A stretch of DNA of 64,000 bases from Clostridiales bacterium (GCA_019423685.1 JAHZAY010000005.1:101665-165664), one strand, 5' to 3'; counted from the first letter of the stretch, positions 18,162 through 27,156 are shown. Notes: generated by a model not told the origin, from the sequence alone. Made by a program: numbers and translations.

Positions 18162-19670
18162 CTATAGATATTTTGCGCTCAGACGCAAAAGTTCTTCCTG
18201 ATCGGTCTCCTTGGTGTTCACGATCCCGGAGAGATGTCCGTTGGACATGACGCCAATGCGGTTGGTGATACCGAGGATTTCAGGCATCTCAGAGGAAACG
18301 ACAATGATCGTCTTGCCCTGCTTGGCCATGTTGATGATCAGCTCATAGATCTCATACTTCGCACCTACATCGATACCGCGGGTAGGTTCATCCATCATAA
18401 AGATCTGCGGCTCGCGCTCGAGCCATTTACCAAAGATGACCTTCTGCTGATTTCCGCCCGACAGGCTGGAGATCATATCGTCCGGTCCCATACATTTGGT
18501 GTGCATGATCTTGATTTCTTTGTTGGTCGCCTTTACCATCTTGGCATCGGAGAGCGCAACACCAGTCTTATACTGTTCCAGGTTTGCGATGGTGGTGTTA
18601 AAGGTAAGGTCGCACTTTAAGAACAGGCCGTTGGCCTTACGTTCCTCGGTGATCATAGCAAAACCGTGCTCGATGGCCTCTTTGGCATTGTTAAAGTTCA
18701 TCAAACGGTTTTTAAAGTAAACACGGCCCGCTGCACGGGTGCGCACGCCAAAGATTGTTTCCAGCAGCTCGGTACGTCCGGCACCGACCAGGCCATACAG
18801 GCCGAAAATCTCGCCCTCTTTGACATCGAAGGAGACATCCTGCAAGTAAGGGGCGTATTTGGTGGAGAGGTGCTGAATCGAGAGGATGGTATCCCCAGGG
18901 GTGTTATCCACTGGTGGGAAACGGCTCTCCAGCGAGCGGCCGACCATTGCGGTGATCAGCTCGTTCATGTTGGTGTCTTTGGTTTGCTTTGTCATGACCA
19001 GATTGCCGTCTCGCAGAACCGAGACCTCGTCACAGATCTCAAAAATCTCATCCATCTTGTGAGAAATATAGATCAGCGAGATACCCTGCGATTTGAGCAT
19101 CCGCATCATTTCAAAGAGTTTGTCTACCTCCTGTACAGTCAGCGAGGAGGTCGGTTCGTCCAGAACGATGACCTTCGAATTATAGGAAATTGCCTTGGCA
19201 ATCTCGCACATCTGGCGCTGGGAGACAGACATATTCCGCATTGGTTGGTTCAGATTGACGGTCATGCCGAGCTTGCGGAACAACTCGGAGGCCTTTTTCT
19301 TCATACTTCTCTCATCCACGACTCCCATGGAGTTGGTGGGATAACGTCCGAGGAACAGATTGTCGATGACATTCCGCTCCAGGCACTGATTGAGCTCCTG
19401 GTGAACCATGGCGATTCCGTTTTCCAGAGCATCTTTTGGGCCGGAAAAGTTAATTTCCTTGCCGTTTAAGTAAATTTTTCCTTCGTCCTTCTGATAGGTA
19501 CCAAACAGGCACTTCATCATGGTCGATTTACCGGCGCCGTTTTCGCCCATAAGTCCCATGACCGTTCCCCGTTTGACGTCCAGGTTGATGTGGTCAAGTA
19601 CCCGGTTTCGACCGAAAGACTTGCACATACCGCGGATTGACAGGACAATATCGTCTTTCGAATCTGTCAT
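18162..19670 (-). CDS. mglA: Galactose/methyl-galactoside ABC transporter ATP-binding protein
   Basis: Drives the Mgl importer. The 502-residue protein has two fused ABC domains: the first with Walker A GENGAGKST and signature VSQRQMCEIAKA, the second with a degenerate Walker A GLVGAGRTE but an intact signature LSGGNQQK, the asymmetry typical of sugar importers of the RbsA/MglA type. The ATG at 19670 has AGGAG upstream. It lies between mglB (a structured gap of about 200 bases) and mglC. Confidence 0.96.
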   Translation of the reverse strand: MTDSKDDIVLSIRGMCKSFGRNRVLDHINLDVKRGTVMGLMGENGAGKSTMMKCLFGTYQKDEGKIYLNGKEINFSGPKDALENGIAMVHQELNQCLERNVIDNLFLGRYPTNSMGVVDERSMKKKASELFRKLGMTVNLNQPMRNMSVSQRQMCEIAKAISYNSKVIVLDEPTSSLTVQEVDKLFEMMRMLKSQGISLIYISHKMDEIFEICDEVSVLRDGNLVMTKQTKDTNMNELITAMVGRSLESRFPPVDNTPGDTILSIQHLSTKYAPYLQDVSFDVKEGEIFGLYGLVGAGRTELLETIFGVRTRAAGRVYFKNRLMNFNNAKEAIEHGFAMITEERKANGLFLKCDLTFNTTIANLEQYKTGVALSDAKMVKATNKEIKIMHTKCMGPDDMISSLSGGNQQKVIFGKWLEREPQIFMMDEPTRGIDVGAKYEIYELIINMAKQGKTIIVVSSEMPEILGITNRIGVMSNGHLSGIVNTKETDQEELLRLSAKYL

Positions 19671-19750
19671 TCTCGTTACTCCTGTTTCTTCAGATTAGCA
19701 GTTTTGGCAAAGGGCCATCGCTGCCGATTTTTTCCTCAAAAACCGCCAAT

Positions 19751-19811
19751 AGGGAGAATTCCTTCTATCGGTCGGAGATACTTTCTCCAGAGCGAAGAAT
19801 TCATTCTCCCT
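19751..19811 (-). promoter_or_regulatory. Intercistronic RNA stem-loop between mglB and mglA
   Basis: On the minus strand AGGGAGAAT pairs with ATTCTCCCT; the stem continues through TTCTTC / GAAGGA after a 3-base bulge and holds an inner hairpin GGAGA / TCTCC. A short T stretch follows. It is placed where binding-protein operons often raise the amount of the first gene's mRNA. Confidence 0.6.
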
Positions 19812-19873
19812 ACTAGCAAGTCAACTATGTCTTACCATGTGGGCAGCCGCCCACCGGTGAAAAGGCAGCCAGA

Positions 19874-21217
19874 TTACTGATTGAGCAGTGCGGTATAGGA
19901 TGCCGCGTTGTCGGTCTTAACCATGTTGATCGCGAATGCATCGTACTGGCTTGGGTTGCTCAGACGGTTGGTGATGTTCGCCTCGGTCTGGCCGTCGCCG
20001 CCGATGTACTCGACGTTCAGGTTGAGCAGATCGTCATACTTCTCAAGCAGCGGCTGATAGGTAGCGCTCAGGAAGTTATCTGCAGCGTTGTAGATGTTCA
20101 GCCATACGTTCTTGGTCGGATGAGCGGTAGCATCCAGCTGGTTGGAGACAGGAGCATATACCTGGGTGGAATCCATGAAGTCCTGATAGTTCTCCTCGGT
20201 AACTGCTACGTTCAGAGCGTAGTAAGAGCGCTCATCTGCATTGTAGTAGTATACGTCGTCGCTGAGTACGTTGCCAGCATCATCTGCGGTGCCAATACCA
20301 GTGTCGACATCTACGCCGTCAAGAGCGTTGCGCAGTACACGCAGAGTCAGGTAAGCCTGAACATCAGCGTGCTGGCTGATGGTGCCGCCGTAACCTTCTG
20401 CGATTGCAGCAACGGCATCAGCGTTTGCATCGTAACCGAAAGTTGGAACGCTGTTGGATTTGGACCAAGCGTTAAACATGGACATGCCCATGCCGTCGTT
20501 GTTGGAAACGACAACATCGATCTGATCGCCGAAAGAAGCGGACCAGGTACCGATTGCGTTACCAGCAGTAGCAGCATCCCAGGTAGCGCCTGCGGAGTTC
20601 TTCATTTCCTGAGAAGCGAGCTCACGAACTACATAGGTGGTGCCGTTTACTTCGATGGAACCATCCTGTACAGCGGTAGCTGTGCCGTCTGCGTTGGTGC
20701 CGACTGGATCGCTGTTGATTGCGCCGTCTTTCTCAACGCCGGTGCCAAGAGCGGAACGTACGCCGCGGGTACGAGCGATCGAGTCGTTGTGACCGATATC
20801 GCCGATTGCCAGGACGTAGCCGATGATGCCGTCACCGTTGCGGTCGATGGTGTCGATGTGGGATTCAATGTAATCTTTTACCATGGTGCCCTGCAGCTCA
20901 GCGCCCTGGTTGGCATCGAAACCTACATAGTAGGTGTCGTCGTTGAAGCTCAGAGCAGCCTGGTCCAGCTCGCCGGTGGAGCTGTTGGAAGGCTGACGGT
21001 TAAACCAAACAAGCGGTTTGTCCTTGTTGGCAACCTCTGCGGTCCCGGTCTCTTCAGCAGCTGGTGTTTCAGCGGTTTCTTCCTCTTCGGTAGCAGTTTC
21101 GGTCTCGGTGGAGGTAGAGGACTCGGTAGAAGTGGACTCGGTGGAACCACTGCTAGAGCAAGCTACCATACCCATAGCCATCGCTGCGGCCAGAAGCAGT
21201 GCAATAACTTTTCTCAT
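19874..21217 (-). CDS. mglB: Galactose/glucose-binding lipoprotein of the Mgl importer
   Basis: Extracellular sugar-binding component anchored by lipid. The 447-residue precursor has a lipobox ending GMVACSSS (Cys about residue 20), then a Ser/Thr/Glu-rich linker to about residue 65, then a periplasmic-binding-protein type I fold. DRNGDGIIGYV followed by IGHNDSIARTRGV matches the calcium-binding EF-hand-like loop region of E. coli MglB. QIDVVVSNNDGMGMSMFNA lies in the sugar cleft. ATG 21217 is nine bases after AAAGGAG; TTG 21223 would be too close. It is the first gene of the galactose operon. Confidence 0.95.
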   Translation of the reverse strand: MRKVIALLLAAAMAMGMVACSSSGSTESTSTESSTSTETETATEEEETAETPAAEETGTAEVANKDKPLVWFNRQPSNSSTGELDQAALSFNDDTYYVGFDANQGAELQGTMVKDYIESHIDTIDRNGDGIIGYVLAIGDIGHNDSIARTRGVRSALGTGVEKDGAINSDPVGTNADGTATAVQDGSIEVNGTTYVVRELASQEMKNSAGATWDAATAGNAIGTWSASFGDQIDVVVSNNDGMGMSMFNAWSKSNSVPTFGYDANADAVAAIAEGYGGTISQHADVQAYLTLRVLRNALDGVDVDTGIGTADDAGNVLSDDVYYYNADERSYYALNVAVTEENYQDFMDSTQVYAPVSNQLDATAHPTKNVWLNIYNAADNFLSATYQPLLEKYDDLLNLNVEYIGGDGQTEANITNRLSNPSQYDAFAINMVKTDNAASYTALLNQ

Positions 21218-21647
21218 GTGCAATTTCTCCTTTGTTTTGTTTTAAATGGAGCGCAAATTTCTCCATTCAACATAAATACATATTAGAGCAATTTGTCCGA
21301 AAAAACAAGATGAAAAACCGCTGAAAATTGTGGAAAATTTTATCTCGTTTCAACAACCCGAAAAAAATATTTTAATTGAAAATCATACAAAACGCTCAAA
21401 ATTCTCTTCACGTACAGACAAATAAAATTTATTTTATTGTGTATATATGACAACTATTTAAAAATTTAGCACAACTTCCTTTTCAATTCCAGCGGCATAC
21501 TTTAGGCATAATTACCACACTCTTTGGATGCGATTTTCCCCTTCAAAGCTGCAAATCGACTCGAAAAAAGAGAACCAGTTTCCCCCAAGGGCACTTTCAT
21601 TCCTGTACAAAACTTCCCCTTTCCTGCATTTTTCCCCATGCAGCGAC
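21218..21647. other. AT-rich intergenic region upstream of mglB
   Basis: About 430 bases without a supported gene. It must contain the mglB promoter; the best minus-strand candidate is TTGTCA (21449-21454) and TAAATT (21426-21431), 17 bases apart, which is weak. I found no convincing catabolite-responsive element or operator. Confidence 0.4.
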
Positions 21648-21676
21648 TTGACCTTTCAGGCAGCCTTTGCTATAAT
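21648..21676 (+). promoter_or_regulatory. Consensus promoter of the second MATE gene
   Basis: TTGACC, 17 bases, TATAAT. It lies 160 bases upstream of the start codon, leaving a long structured leader. Confidence 0.8.
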
Positions 21677-21689
21677 GGCTTTTACTGCA

Positions 21690-21781
21690 ACTAAACAGGG
21701 AAATCCTGCCGCCGGGCGGATAAAAGCGTTGTGTTCCACATGGATAGGCCGTAGCACATGTGGAAACGCAGCGCTTTTTTT
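21690..21781 (+). promoter_or_regulatory. Structured leader with terminator; candidate guanidine-IV (mepA-type) riboswitch
   Basis: A small hairpin CCGC-CGG-GCGG (21709-21719) precedes a long terminator-like hairpin. In the latter AAAGCG..TTCCACATG pairs with CATGTGGAA..CGCTTT, and seven T follow at 21775-21781. The first loop CGG is complementary to CCG (21749-21751) in the second loop. The mepA RNA motif of Clostridia (guanidine-IV) has two hairpins with loop-loop pairing in front of MATE genes. The class assignment is inference; the attenuator itself is directly visible. Confidence 0.5.
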
Positions 21782-21836
21782 GTACTGGACAATTCCCCGC
21801 GACAGAGGTTTTCCCACTGTGGAAGGAAAGATTTGT

Positions 21837-23153
21837 ATGAATCGCAGTGTCTTACGGCAATTTGCCCGCTACACTTCGTTGAGTGTCTTTGCCATGCTGG
21901 CTATGTCCTGCTATATTTTGGCCGACACCTTCTTTGTCTCTAAGAGTCTGGGTACCAACGGCCTTGCTGCACTCAATCTAGCTATCCCCGCCTACAACTT
22001 CATTCACGGTGTAGGACTGATGCTGGCCATGGGCGGCGCGACCCGCTTTTCCATCTGCAAAAGCCGCGGCGAAGATCACGAGGCAAACGTCATGTTCACC
22101 AACACGGTCTATCTGTGTGTTGCTGCTTCCGTTATCTTTTTCCTCATCGGGTTGTTCTTTTCCGATGAGTTGATCGTCCTTCTAGGTGCCGACGAGAGCA
22201 TCTACGACATGACCTACACCTATCTGCGCACCATGATTTTGTTCTCCCCGGCCTTTATCTTTAACGACCTATTTTTGTGCTTCATCCGCAACGACGGCAA
22301 TCCGCAGCTCTCCTCTGCCGCTACCGTCACCAGCAGTCTGTCCAATATTCTTCTGGACTACCTCTTCATCTTCCCGCTGGGGATGGGCATCTTCGGCGCC
22401 ATCTTTGCCACCGGCCTGTCGCCCTGCATCGGCATCCTCATCACCTCCACCCACTGGCTGCGCAAAAAGAAGGGCTTTCACCTGACCCGCACCGGTCTGC
22501 GCGCCGGAGTGGTGCGCACCAACGTCTCGCTGGGTTTTCCATCGCTGCTCGCACAGATTTCCTCCGGCTTGACCATGATCGTCTTTAACACCATCATCCT
22601 GCACCTCACCGGCAACACCGGAGTGGCAGCCTACGGCGTCATCGCCAACATTTCCCTGGTGGTGGTCGCCATCTTCAACGGCATCGCCCAGGGCATCCAG
22701 CCGCTCATCAGCCGCGCCTATGGTCAGCGGGTCAAGGAGCAGGTACAGCTCTTGCTGCGGCTGTCTATCGGGGTTACCGCTGTGCTGTCGGCGGCAATCT
22801 ATCTGATCCTCTTTTTCTTTGCCAGCCCCATCGCCCAGGTTTTTAACAGCGAACACAACCCTCAATTGCAGCAGATCGCCGTGGAGGGCCTGCGGCTCTA
22901 CTTTACTGCCACTTTATTTGTCGGCTTCAACACCATTCTGTCCACCTACTTCACCTCGGAGGAGCGCGTGCTGCCGGCCCACATCACCTCCCTGCTGCGA
23001 GGACTGGTGCTGATTATCCCAATGGCCTTCCTGCTGGCGGCCGCCGCTGGGATGACCGGTGTTTGGCTTGCCTTTCCCGCCACCGAGTGCATTGCGGCAG
23101 CGCTGGGGGCCATCCTCTATTTGCGGGGCAAAAAAGAAAAGCTGCCCGCTTAA
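21837..23153 (+). CDS. MATE family efflux transporter (MepA-like)
   Basis: A 438-residue, twelve-helix exporter of the MATE family, closer to the MepA/DinF branch than the MATE at 6126. It starts MNRSVLRQFARYTSLSVFAML and continues with ILADTFFVSKSLGTNGLAALNLAIP, typical of MepA proteins. ATG 21837 follows GGAAGGAAAG. The frame is open back to 21528, across the leader hairpin and even the promoter -10, so that extension is not real. If the leader is a guanidine riboswitch, the exporter would respond to guanidine, as proposed for mepA-linked genes; that is inference. Confidence 0.9.
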   Translation: MNRSVLRQFARYTSLSVFAMLAMSCYILADTFFVSKSLGTNGLAALNLAIPAYNFIHGVGLMLAMGGATRFSICKSRGEDHEANVMFTNTVYLCVAASVIFFLIGLFFSDELIVLLGADESIYDMTYTYLRTMILFSPAFIFNDLFLCFIRNDGNPQLSSAATVTSSLSNILLDYLFIFPLGMGIFGAIFATGLSPCIGILITSTHWLRKKKGFHLTRTGLRAGVVRTNVSLGFPSLLAQISSGLTMIVFNTIILHLTGNTGVAAYGVIANISLVVVAIFNGIAQGIQPLISRAYGQRVKEQVQLLLRLSIGVTAVLSAAIYLILFFFASPIAQVFNSEHNPQLQQIAVEGLRLYFTATLFVGFNTILSTYFTSEERVLPAHITSLLRGLVLIIPMAFLLAAAAGMTGVWLAFPATECIAAALGAILYLRGKKEKLPA

Positions 23154-23176
23154 AAGGCGGACATGCTGTTCCTTAT

Positions 23177-23216
23177 AAAAAAGGGGGAGCGCCAACGATT
23201 GGCGCTCCCCCTTTTG
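23177..23216. terminator. Bidirectional intrinsic terminator
   Basis: Stem AAAGGGGGAGCGCCAA / TTGGCGCTCCCCCTTT between converging genes. Confidence 0.93.
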
Positions 23217-23242
23217 TTATGAACGGATATAAAATTCCCTCA

Positions 23243-24328
23243 TTAGCCCTCATTGCGGCAGCAAAAATCGGGACGGCGGACAAAGTCAAACTGCTTGCAG
23301 CTGCTTTCGGAAAGCAGCTGCGAAAGATCCACATACTGAATCCTCTGATTTTCATAGGTTGTCCAGTAGCACCGCAGCGACTGTGCACAGTAGACGGTGG
23401 TGTAGAGCGTGTAGTCAAACGGCACCACTCCCTCATCGTGGGCGGTGGGGTCCCCCGGCTGGCTGACCTGTACCGCTCCCAGTGGGAAAGCTGCGCTCTG
23501 CATCAGGTGGAAGATCTTGGCCACCCCATCTGCTTCGTCCTCTCCTTTCAGCGCATACTGTTTGAGCATGGCCAGACGGACAAAGCGGGACGGAGAGCTA
23601 AAATCTCCCGGGAGGCCCAAAAGCCCATTTCCAGAAAAACATTGGGGAATGGTATCGCCGCCGACCGTCACCGCATCAAAATCGAGCTCGCGCAGGTTAG
23701 CATAGTTGAGCAGATTCAGCCGGTGCCAGGAATAAGAGGGGCTGTTGGTCATCACACCGATGGTGTGTCGGTAGATGTGCAGGCCGTCGGCATCCGGTTC
23801 TATCACGATGCTTTCGCCGGTGCGGTCACAGAAGGTCCAGTGCAGCGAAGGCGTCGTGCCAAACAGCGGCTGATCCACCAGATCGTACTCTTTCTCAAGT
23901 GCACAGACAACTTCCTGTACCCCGGAGCAGCTTGCCAACAGGTGGTAAACCAAAAACGGAGGCTGCAATGGGCAGCGGTCCGATTGCGCCTGGTTTGGAT
24001 AGTGGGCAAACTCGCGATAATACAGCTGTCCGCCCATCAGCCCACACTCGTTGATTCCCTCATACAAGACCGGGGTGGAGGGATTGAGCAGCATCCCAGC
24101 ACCCAGAGCAGCATAGTGGGCTGTGTGGACGCTCTTTTCCTCCAAACTGCCCTCCAGCGAAGAGCCGCAGGTGTAATACTGTGTTCCCCGTGGCACAAAG
24201 GTGATGGCGCTGCCCTGTGCCATCCGGTTAAAATCCATGTTGCGCGCCCACAATCCCTTGCCATCTGCCGTTTGCCAGCTCAGCGCGCTGCAATCCCCCA
24301 TCAACAGGGTGCTGTCCGCCTGTTTCAT
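23243..24328 (-). CDS. Choloylglycine hydrolase / penicillin V acylase-like amidase (C45/C59, Ntn fold)
   Basis: A 361-residue linear-amide hydrolase. The probable nucleophile is Cys13 in GDCSALSWQTADG, followed by GLWARNMDF, the pattern that in bile-salt hydrolases and penicillin acylases begins right after the start Met. Here 12 residues precede the Cys, so activation would need removal of a short propeptide, as in some members. The later segment GVMTNSPSYSWHRLNL holds the conserved Asn region. No signal peptide is seen. The ATG at 24328 follows AAGGAG. Whether the substrate is a bile salt, N-acyl homoserine lactone or penicillin cannot be told. Confidence 0.8.
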   Translation of the reverse strand: MKQADSTLLMGDCSALSWQTADGKGLWARNMDFNRMAQGSAITFVPRGTQYYTCGSSLEGSLEEKSVHTAHYAALGAGMLLNPSTPVLYEGINECGLMGGQLYYREFAHYPNQAQSDRCPLQPPFLVYHLLASCSGVQEVVCALEKEYDLVDQPLFGTTPSLHWTFCDRTGESIVIEPDADGLHIYRHTIGVMTNSPSYSWHRLNLLNYANLRELDFDAVTVGGDTIPQCFSGNGLLGLPGDFSSPSRFVRLAMLKQYALKGEDEADGVAKIFHLMQSAAFPLGAVQVSQPGDPTAHDEGVVPFDYTLYTTVYCAQSLRCYWTTYENQRIQYVDLSQLLSESSCKQFDFVRRPDFCCRNEG

Positions 24329-24394
24329 CTAACTCCTTCTTTCCAAAAAGCTTTTGATCTTACCTTTTCCAAACTGCATTTCATTATGCACCTA

Positions 24395-24428
24395 GCAAAA
24401 AAGCGTCCCATTCCGGGGCGCTTTTTTT
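24395..24428 (-). terminator. Intrinsic terminator of the DUF1847 gene
   Basis: Stem AAAAAAGCGTCCC / GGGGCGCTTTTTT immediately after the stop codon at 24434. Confidence 0.88.
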
Positions 24429-24433
24429 ATTGT

Positions 24434-25105
24434 TTAGCGGTTATATTCGGTGTCGTGCGGGTTTAATTCCTCTGGATCGTCTGGATAAAACTTCTTGTTG
24501 TAGTATCCCTGCGCCAGATAAACCGGAGCCAACGGATTGTGGCCGGTGACGCGGTCCTTTACTGCTAGCACGGTCATCGGAGCCTTGGCGTACTTCATAA
24601 ACAGGGTGTCGTGGCCGACGCACAGTCCGATCATCAGGTTAAAGTCGGTCTGCTGCTCGTTTAAGAACAGAGCCTGTCCAATGGGGTTGCACATCGTCTC
24701 GGTCTTGCAGTTGCCGCGCACCGCCTGCGCGTCGGTGATGCCCAGAAAATCTTTGGTGATGGCGCCGTTTTTGCAGATGATCGAAACCACCTCAAAGCCG
24801 TTGTATTCCAGAATGTTGACAACCTCCTGGGTTTCCTTATACAGGCCCGTGCAAAAGGCGATGCCGATCTTTTTATAGCCGGCGCGGTGCATAAATTTGA
24901 TGATCTCGATCAAGCGGGTATCTTTGCAGTAGCCGCCCGCCTCGGTCAGAGCTGCACAGTAGGCAATCTTGTGGTTCTCCTCTTCCTGATAGAGGGCCTT
25001 TGCCTGCTCCTGAACCGCTGTGTCCTTGCTTGGACAATCCGGCAATGTCTTGGTCAAATCCTGTTTGGTGCATCCGCGCTGGAAGCACTTTGCGCAATTG
25101 TACAT
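24434..25105 (-). CDS. DUF1847 domain-containing, cysteine-rich protein
   Basis: The 223-residue protein has the cysteine pattern of DUF1847 metal-binding proteins: CAKCFQRGC at the start, then Cys in LPDCPSKD, YCAALTEAGGYCKDTR, GIAFCTGL, GNCKTETMCNP and GLCVGHD. These are thought to bind a metal centre, but no reaction is established. Residues about 75-175 alternate like a Rossmann-type domain (KKIGIAFCTGLYKE, FEVVSIICK). The ATG at 25105 has GAGGGGGAAT. It stands alone between a terminator and a divergent AGCS gene; a possible -10 TATAAT lies at 25152-25157 on the minus strand. Confidence 0.82.
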   Translation of the reverse strand: MYNCAKCFQRGCTKQDLTKTLPDCPSKDTAVQEQAKALYQEEENHKIAYCAALTEAGGYCKDTRLIEIIKFMHRAGYKKIGIAFCTGLYKETQEVVNILEYNGFEVVSIICKNGAITKDFLGITDAQAVRGNCKTETMCNPIGQALFLNEQQTDFNLMIGLCVGHDTLFMKYAKAPMTVLAVKDRVTGHNPLAPVYLAQGYYNKKFYPDDPEELNPHDTEYNR

Positions 25106-25240
25106 GTAAAATTCCCCCTCTAATGAGCTGTTTTTTTATTTTCCTGCCCCCATTATACCGCAAACCACAAAAAAGTCCACCCCCGCATAACCCAAAATTC
25201 TGGCGCATAGCCTGTAACAAAACCACAAAGGGGGGATTTT

Positions 25241-26695
25241 GTGTTCGGGCAATCGATCCAGGCGCTGAGCACCCTGCTCTGGGGCCGGGGGACCATCGCC
25301 TTCACCTTACTGTGCGGATTGTACCTCACTGTGGGCACCGGCTTTTTGCCCCTATTTCGGCTCAACACCATCTTGCAAAAAACTGTGGGGGCACTCTTTT
25401 TGCCCCTTTCCCCGCGAAAACGCAGACAAAAAGAAAGCGGCCAGAGCCGGCCGGACCAAAAGCATTCTCGCCGCGCAAACGGCTGCTCGCCTTGGGCTGC
25501 CCTCACCACCGCGCTGGGCGGCACAATGGGCGTGGGCAACATCGTGGGGGTCGGTGCGGCGCTGATGCTGGGAGGGCCGGGCAGCCTGTTCTGGATGTGG
25601 GTAGGGGCGCTGCTGGGCATGGCGACAAAATATTCCGAAGTGCTGCTGGCAGTGCGCTTTCAGACACAAGATCCCACCTCCCGTGCCTATCGCGGCGGCC
25701 CGATGTACTACATCTCTCGCGGCATCCCCGGCACCTTCGGGGCATTTCTCGCTGCACTGTACTGCGTCGTCTGTTCAATTTCCAGCCTATCCAGCGGCAG
25801 CATGACCCAGACCAACGCCATCGCAGGCGCATTGTGGGAAAGCTTTTCCCTGCCGCCCTGGTTTTGTGCGCTTGTGCTTACGCTGCTGTGCACCTGGGTG
25901 CTGCGCGGCGGCTGTGACCGCGCCATCCAAACCTGCTCCGCTCTGGTCCCGCTGATGTCGGTCCTCTACCTTGCCGGGTGCGGGGTTGTGCTGGTGCACT
26001 TTCGGCAGAATATCCCCGACGCCTTTGCACAGATTTTCCGTCAGGCCCTCTCGCCCGCCAGCACGCTGTCCGGAGGAAGCGTGGGATTTGCCACCGCGCT
26101 GCGGGTGGGCATTGCCCGGGGAATCTTCACCCACGAGGCGGGCCTTGGAAGCGCCTCGATCGCCCACGCATGCAGCGCAGCCAAAAGCCCGGTCGAGCAG
26201 GGCTTTTGGGGCATCTTCGAAGTGTTTTGCGACACCATCCTGGTGTGCACCGTGACGGCGTTGGTCATTTTGGCAAGCGGTGTGCCGCTGTCGCCTTCCT
26301 CTGCACAGCAAGCCTTTGTGCTGGTGATGGGCGACGCGGGCGGACAGGTGCTGGCTGCGGCTGTGTCGCTGTTCGCCTTTGCCTCAGTTATCAGCTTCTG
26401 CCTGTACGGGCAGCGCTGCATCGAGTACCTCTTCCCGCACCGTCCCAGAGCGCTGCGGCTGTACCAACTGCTCTTTCTTGCCGGTGGCGCTGCCGGCTGC
26501 TTTGCCCGCTTGCCGGTGGTGTTTGCGCTGGCCGATCTGTGCAACGTCTGCTTATTGATTCCAAACCTTGTCGCCCTGTTGATCCTGTCCCCACAGATAT
26601 TCCAGTTGACGAGGGATTACTTTGCCAAAGGAGGAAACCCCTTATGTTCATCTGCTCGCTCAAACCAAAGGCCCTGTTCAAAAAGCTCCTGCTAG
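25241..26695 (+). CDS. Alanine/glycine:cation symporter (AGCS) family protein
   Basis: A 484-residue, ten-to-eleven-helix transporter that takes up alanine or glycine with Na or protons. The family signature is seen as LGGTMGVGNIVGVGAAL, followed by WMWVGALLGMATKYSEVLLAV and HEAGLGSASIAHA. Residues about 55-82 are an unusually basic loop (Arg/Lys/Gln-rich) between the first helices. The start is GTG 25241 behind AAGGGGGG; no ATG fits. Its last 52 bases overlap the next gene, suggesting coupled translation. Confidence 0.9.
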   Translation: MFGQSIQALSTLLWGRGTIAFTLLCGLYLTVGTGFLPLFRLNTILQKTVGALFLPLSPRKRRQKESGQSRPDQKHSRRANGCSPWAALTTALGGTMGVGNIVGVGAALMLGGPGSLFWMWVGALLGMATKYSEVLLAVRFQTQDPTSRAYRGGPMYYISRGIPGTFGAFLAALYCVVCSISSLSSGSMTQTNAIAGALWESFSLPPWFCALVLTLLCTWVLRGGCDRAIQTCSALVPLMSVLYLAGCGVVLVHFRQNIPDAFAQIFRQALSPASTLSGGSVGFATALRVGIARGIFTHEAGLGSASIAHACSAAKSPVEQGFWGIFEVFCDTILVCTVTALVILASGVPLSPSSAQQAFVLVMGDAGGQVLAAAVSLFAFASVISFCLYGQRCIEYLFPHRPRALRLYQLLFLAGGAAGCFARLPVVFALADLCNVCLLIPNLVALLILSPQIFQLTRDYFAKGGNPLCSSARSNQRPCSKSSC

Positions 26696-27138
26696 TTGCC
26701 GTGATCGTCGCGGCGGTAATCGGTCTTTTCCTCTTCCTGCGTCTGCCCCATCAAGGTGCTGCTCCCTTGGAGGTGTCGGAGGAACACAATACCCAGGCGC
26801 CCAACAACCTCAGCCGCATTGCCTTTTTGCAGAGTTACGGCTGGGAGGTGAGCCAAGAGCCCTGTGAGACGGTGGAGGTCGTGATCCCGGAAGAATTTGG
26901 GGACGTGTACGAAAACTACAACGCCATCCAGCTGGCACAGGGCTTTGACCTGCGGGACTATCGCGGCAAACAGGTGCGCCGCTACACCTATGAGGTGCTC
27001 AACTATCCGCAGCAAAAGGAGTATATCCGGGCAAATCTGCTGCTCTACCGCGGGGAGATTATCGGCGGGGACATCTGTTCGATCTACGCAAAAAATGGCT
27101 TTATGCACGGCTTTGCCCTGCCACAGCAGCAGCTGTAG
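26644..27138 (+). CDS. DUF4830 domain-containing membrane-anchored protein
   Basis: The 164-residue protein has one N-terminal membrane helix (about residues 14-32) followed by a short linker and a DUF4830 domain: RIAFLQSYGWEVSQEPCE, then EVVIPEEFGDVYENYNAIQ and GFDLRDYRGKQVRRYTYEV. The domain has no known function and probably lies outside the membrane. The ATG at 26644 is preceded by AAAGGAGG inside the AGCS gene, whose end it overlaps by 52 bases. In frame the sequence is open far upstream, but that is a shadow of AGCS. Confidence 0.82.
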   Translation: MFICSLKPKALFKKLLLVAVIVAAVIGLFLFLRLPHQGAAPLEVSEEHNTQAPNNLSRIAFLQSYGWEVSQEPCETVEVVIPEEFGDVYENYNAIQLAQGFDLRDYRGKQVRRYTYEVLNYPQQKEYIRANLLLYRGEIIGGDICSIYAKNGFMHGFALPQQQL

Positions 27139-27156
27139 CACCGGCCTTTCTGCAGC

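Noticed and set aside
16482..18167. 561-codon plus-strand open frame across mglC
   Set aside because: Antisense shadow with low-complexity, Asp/Gly/His-rich translation; mglC is well conserved.
21300..21345. Possible catabolite-responsive element before mglB (TGAAAAACCGCTGAAAA)
   Set aside because: Spacing between the TGNAA and CG parts does not fit the cre consensus.
21675..21836. Upstream ATG 21675 as start of the second MATE protein
   Set aside because: It lies inside the promoter -10 box, before the expected transcription start, and has no ribosome site; ATG 21837 has one.
23063..24466. 467-codon plus-strand open frame across the C45 amidase gene
   Set aside because: Antisense shadow that also runs through a strong bidirectional terminator.
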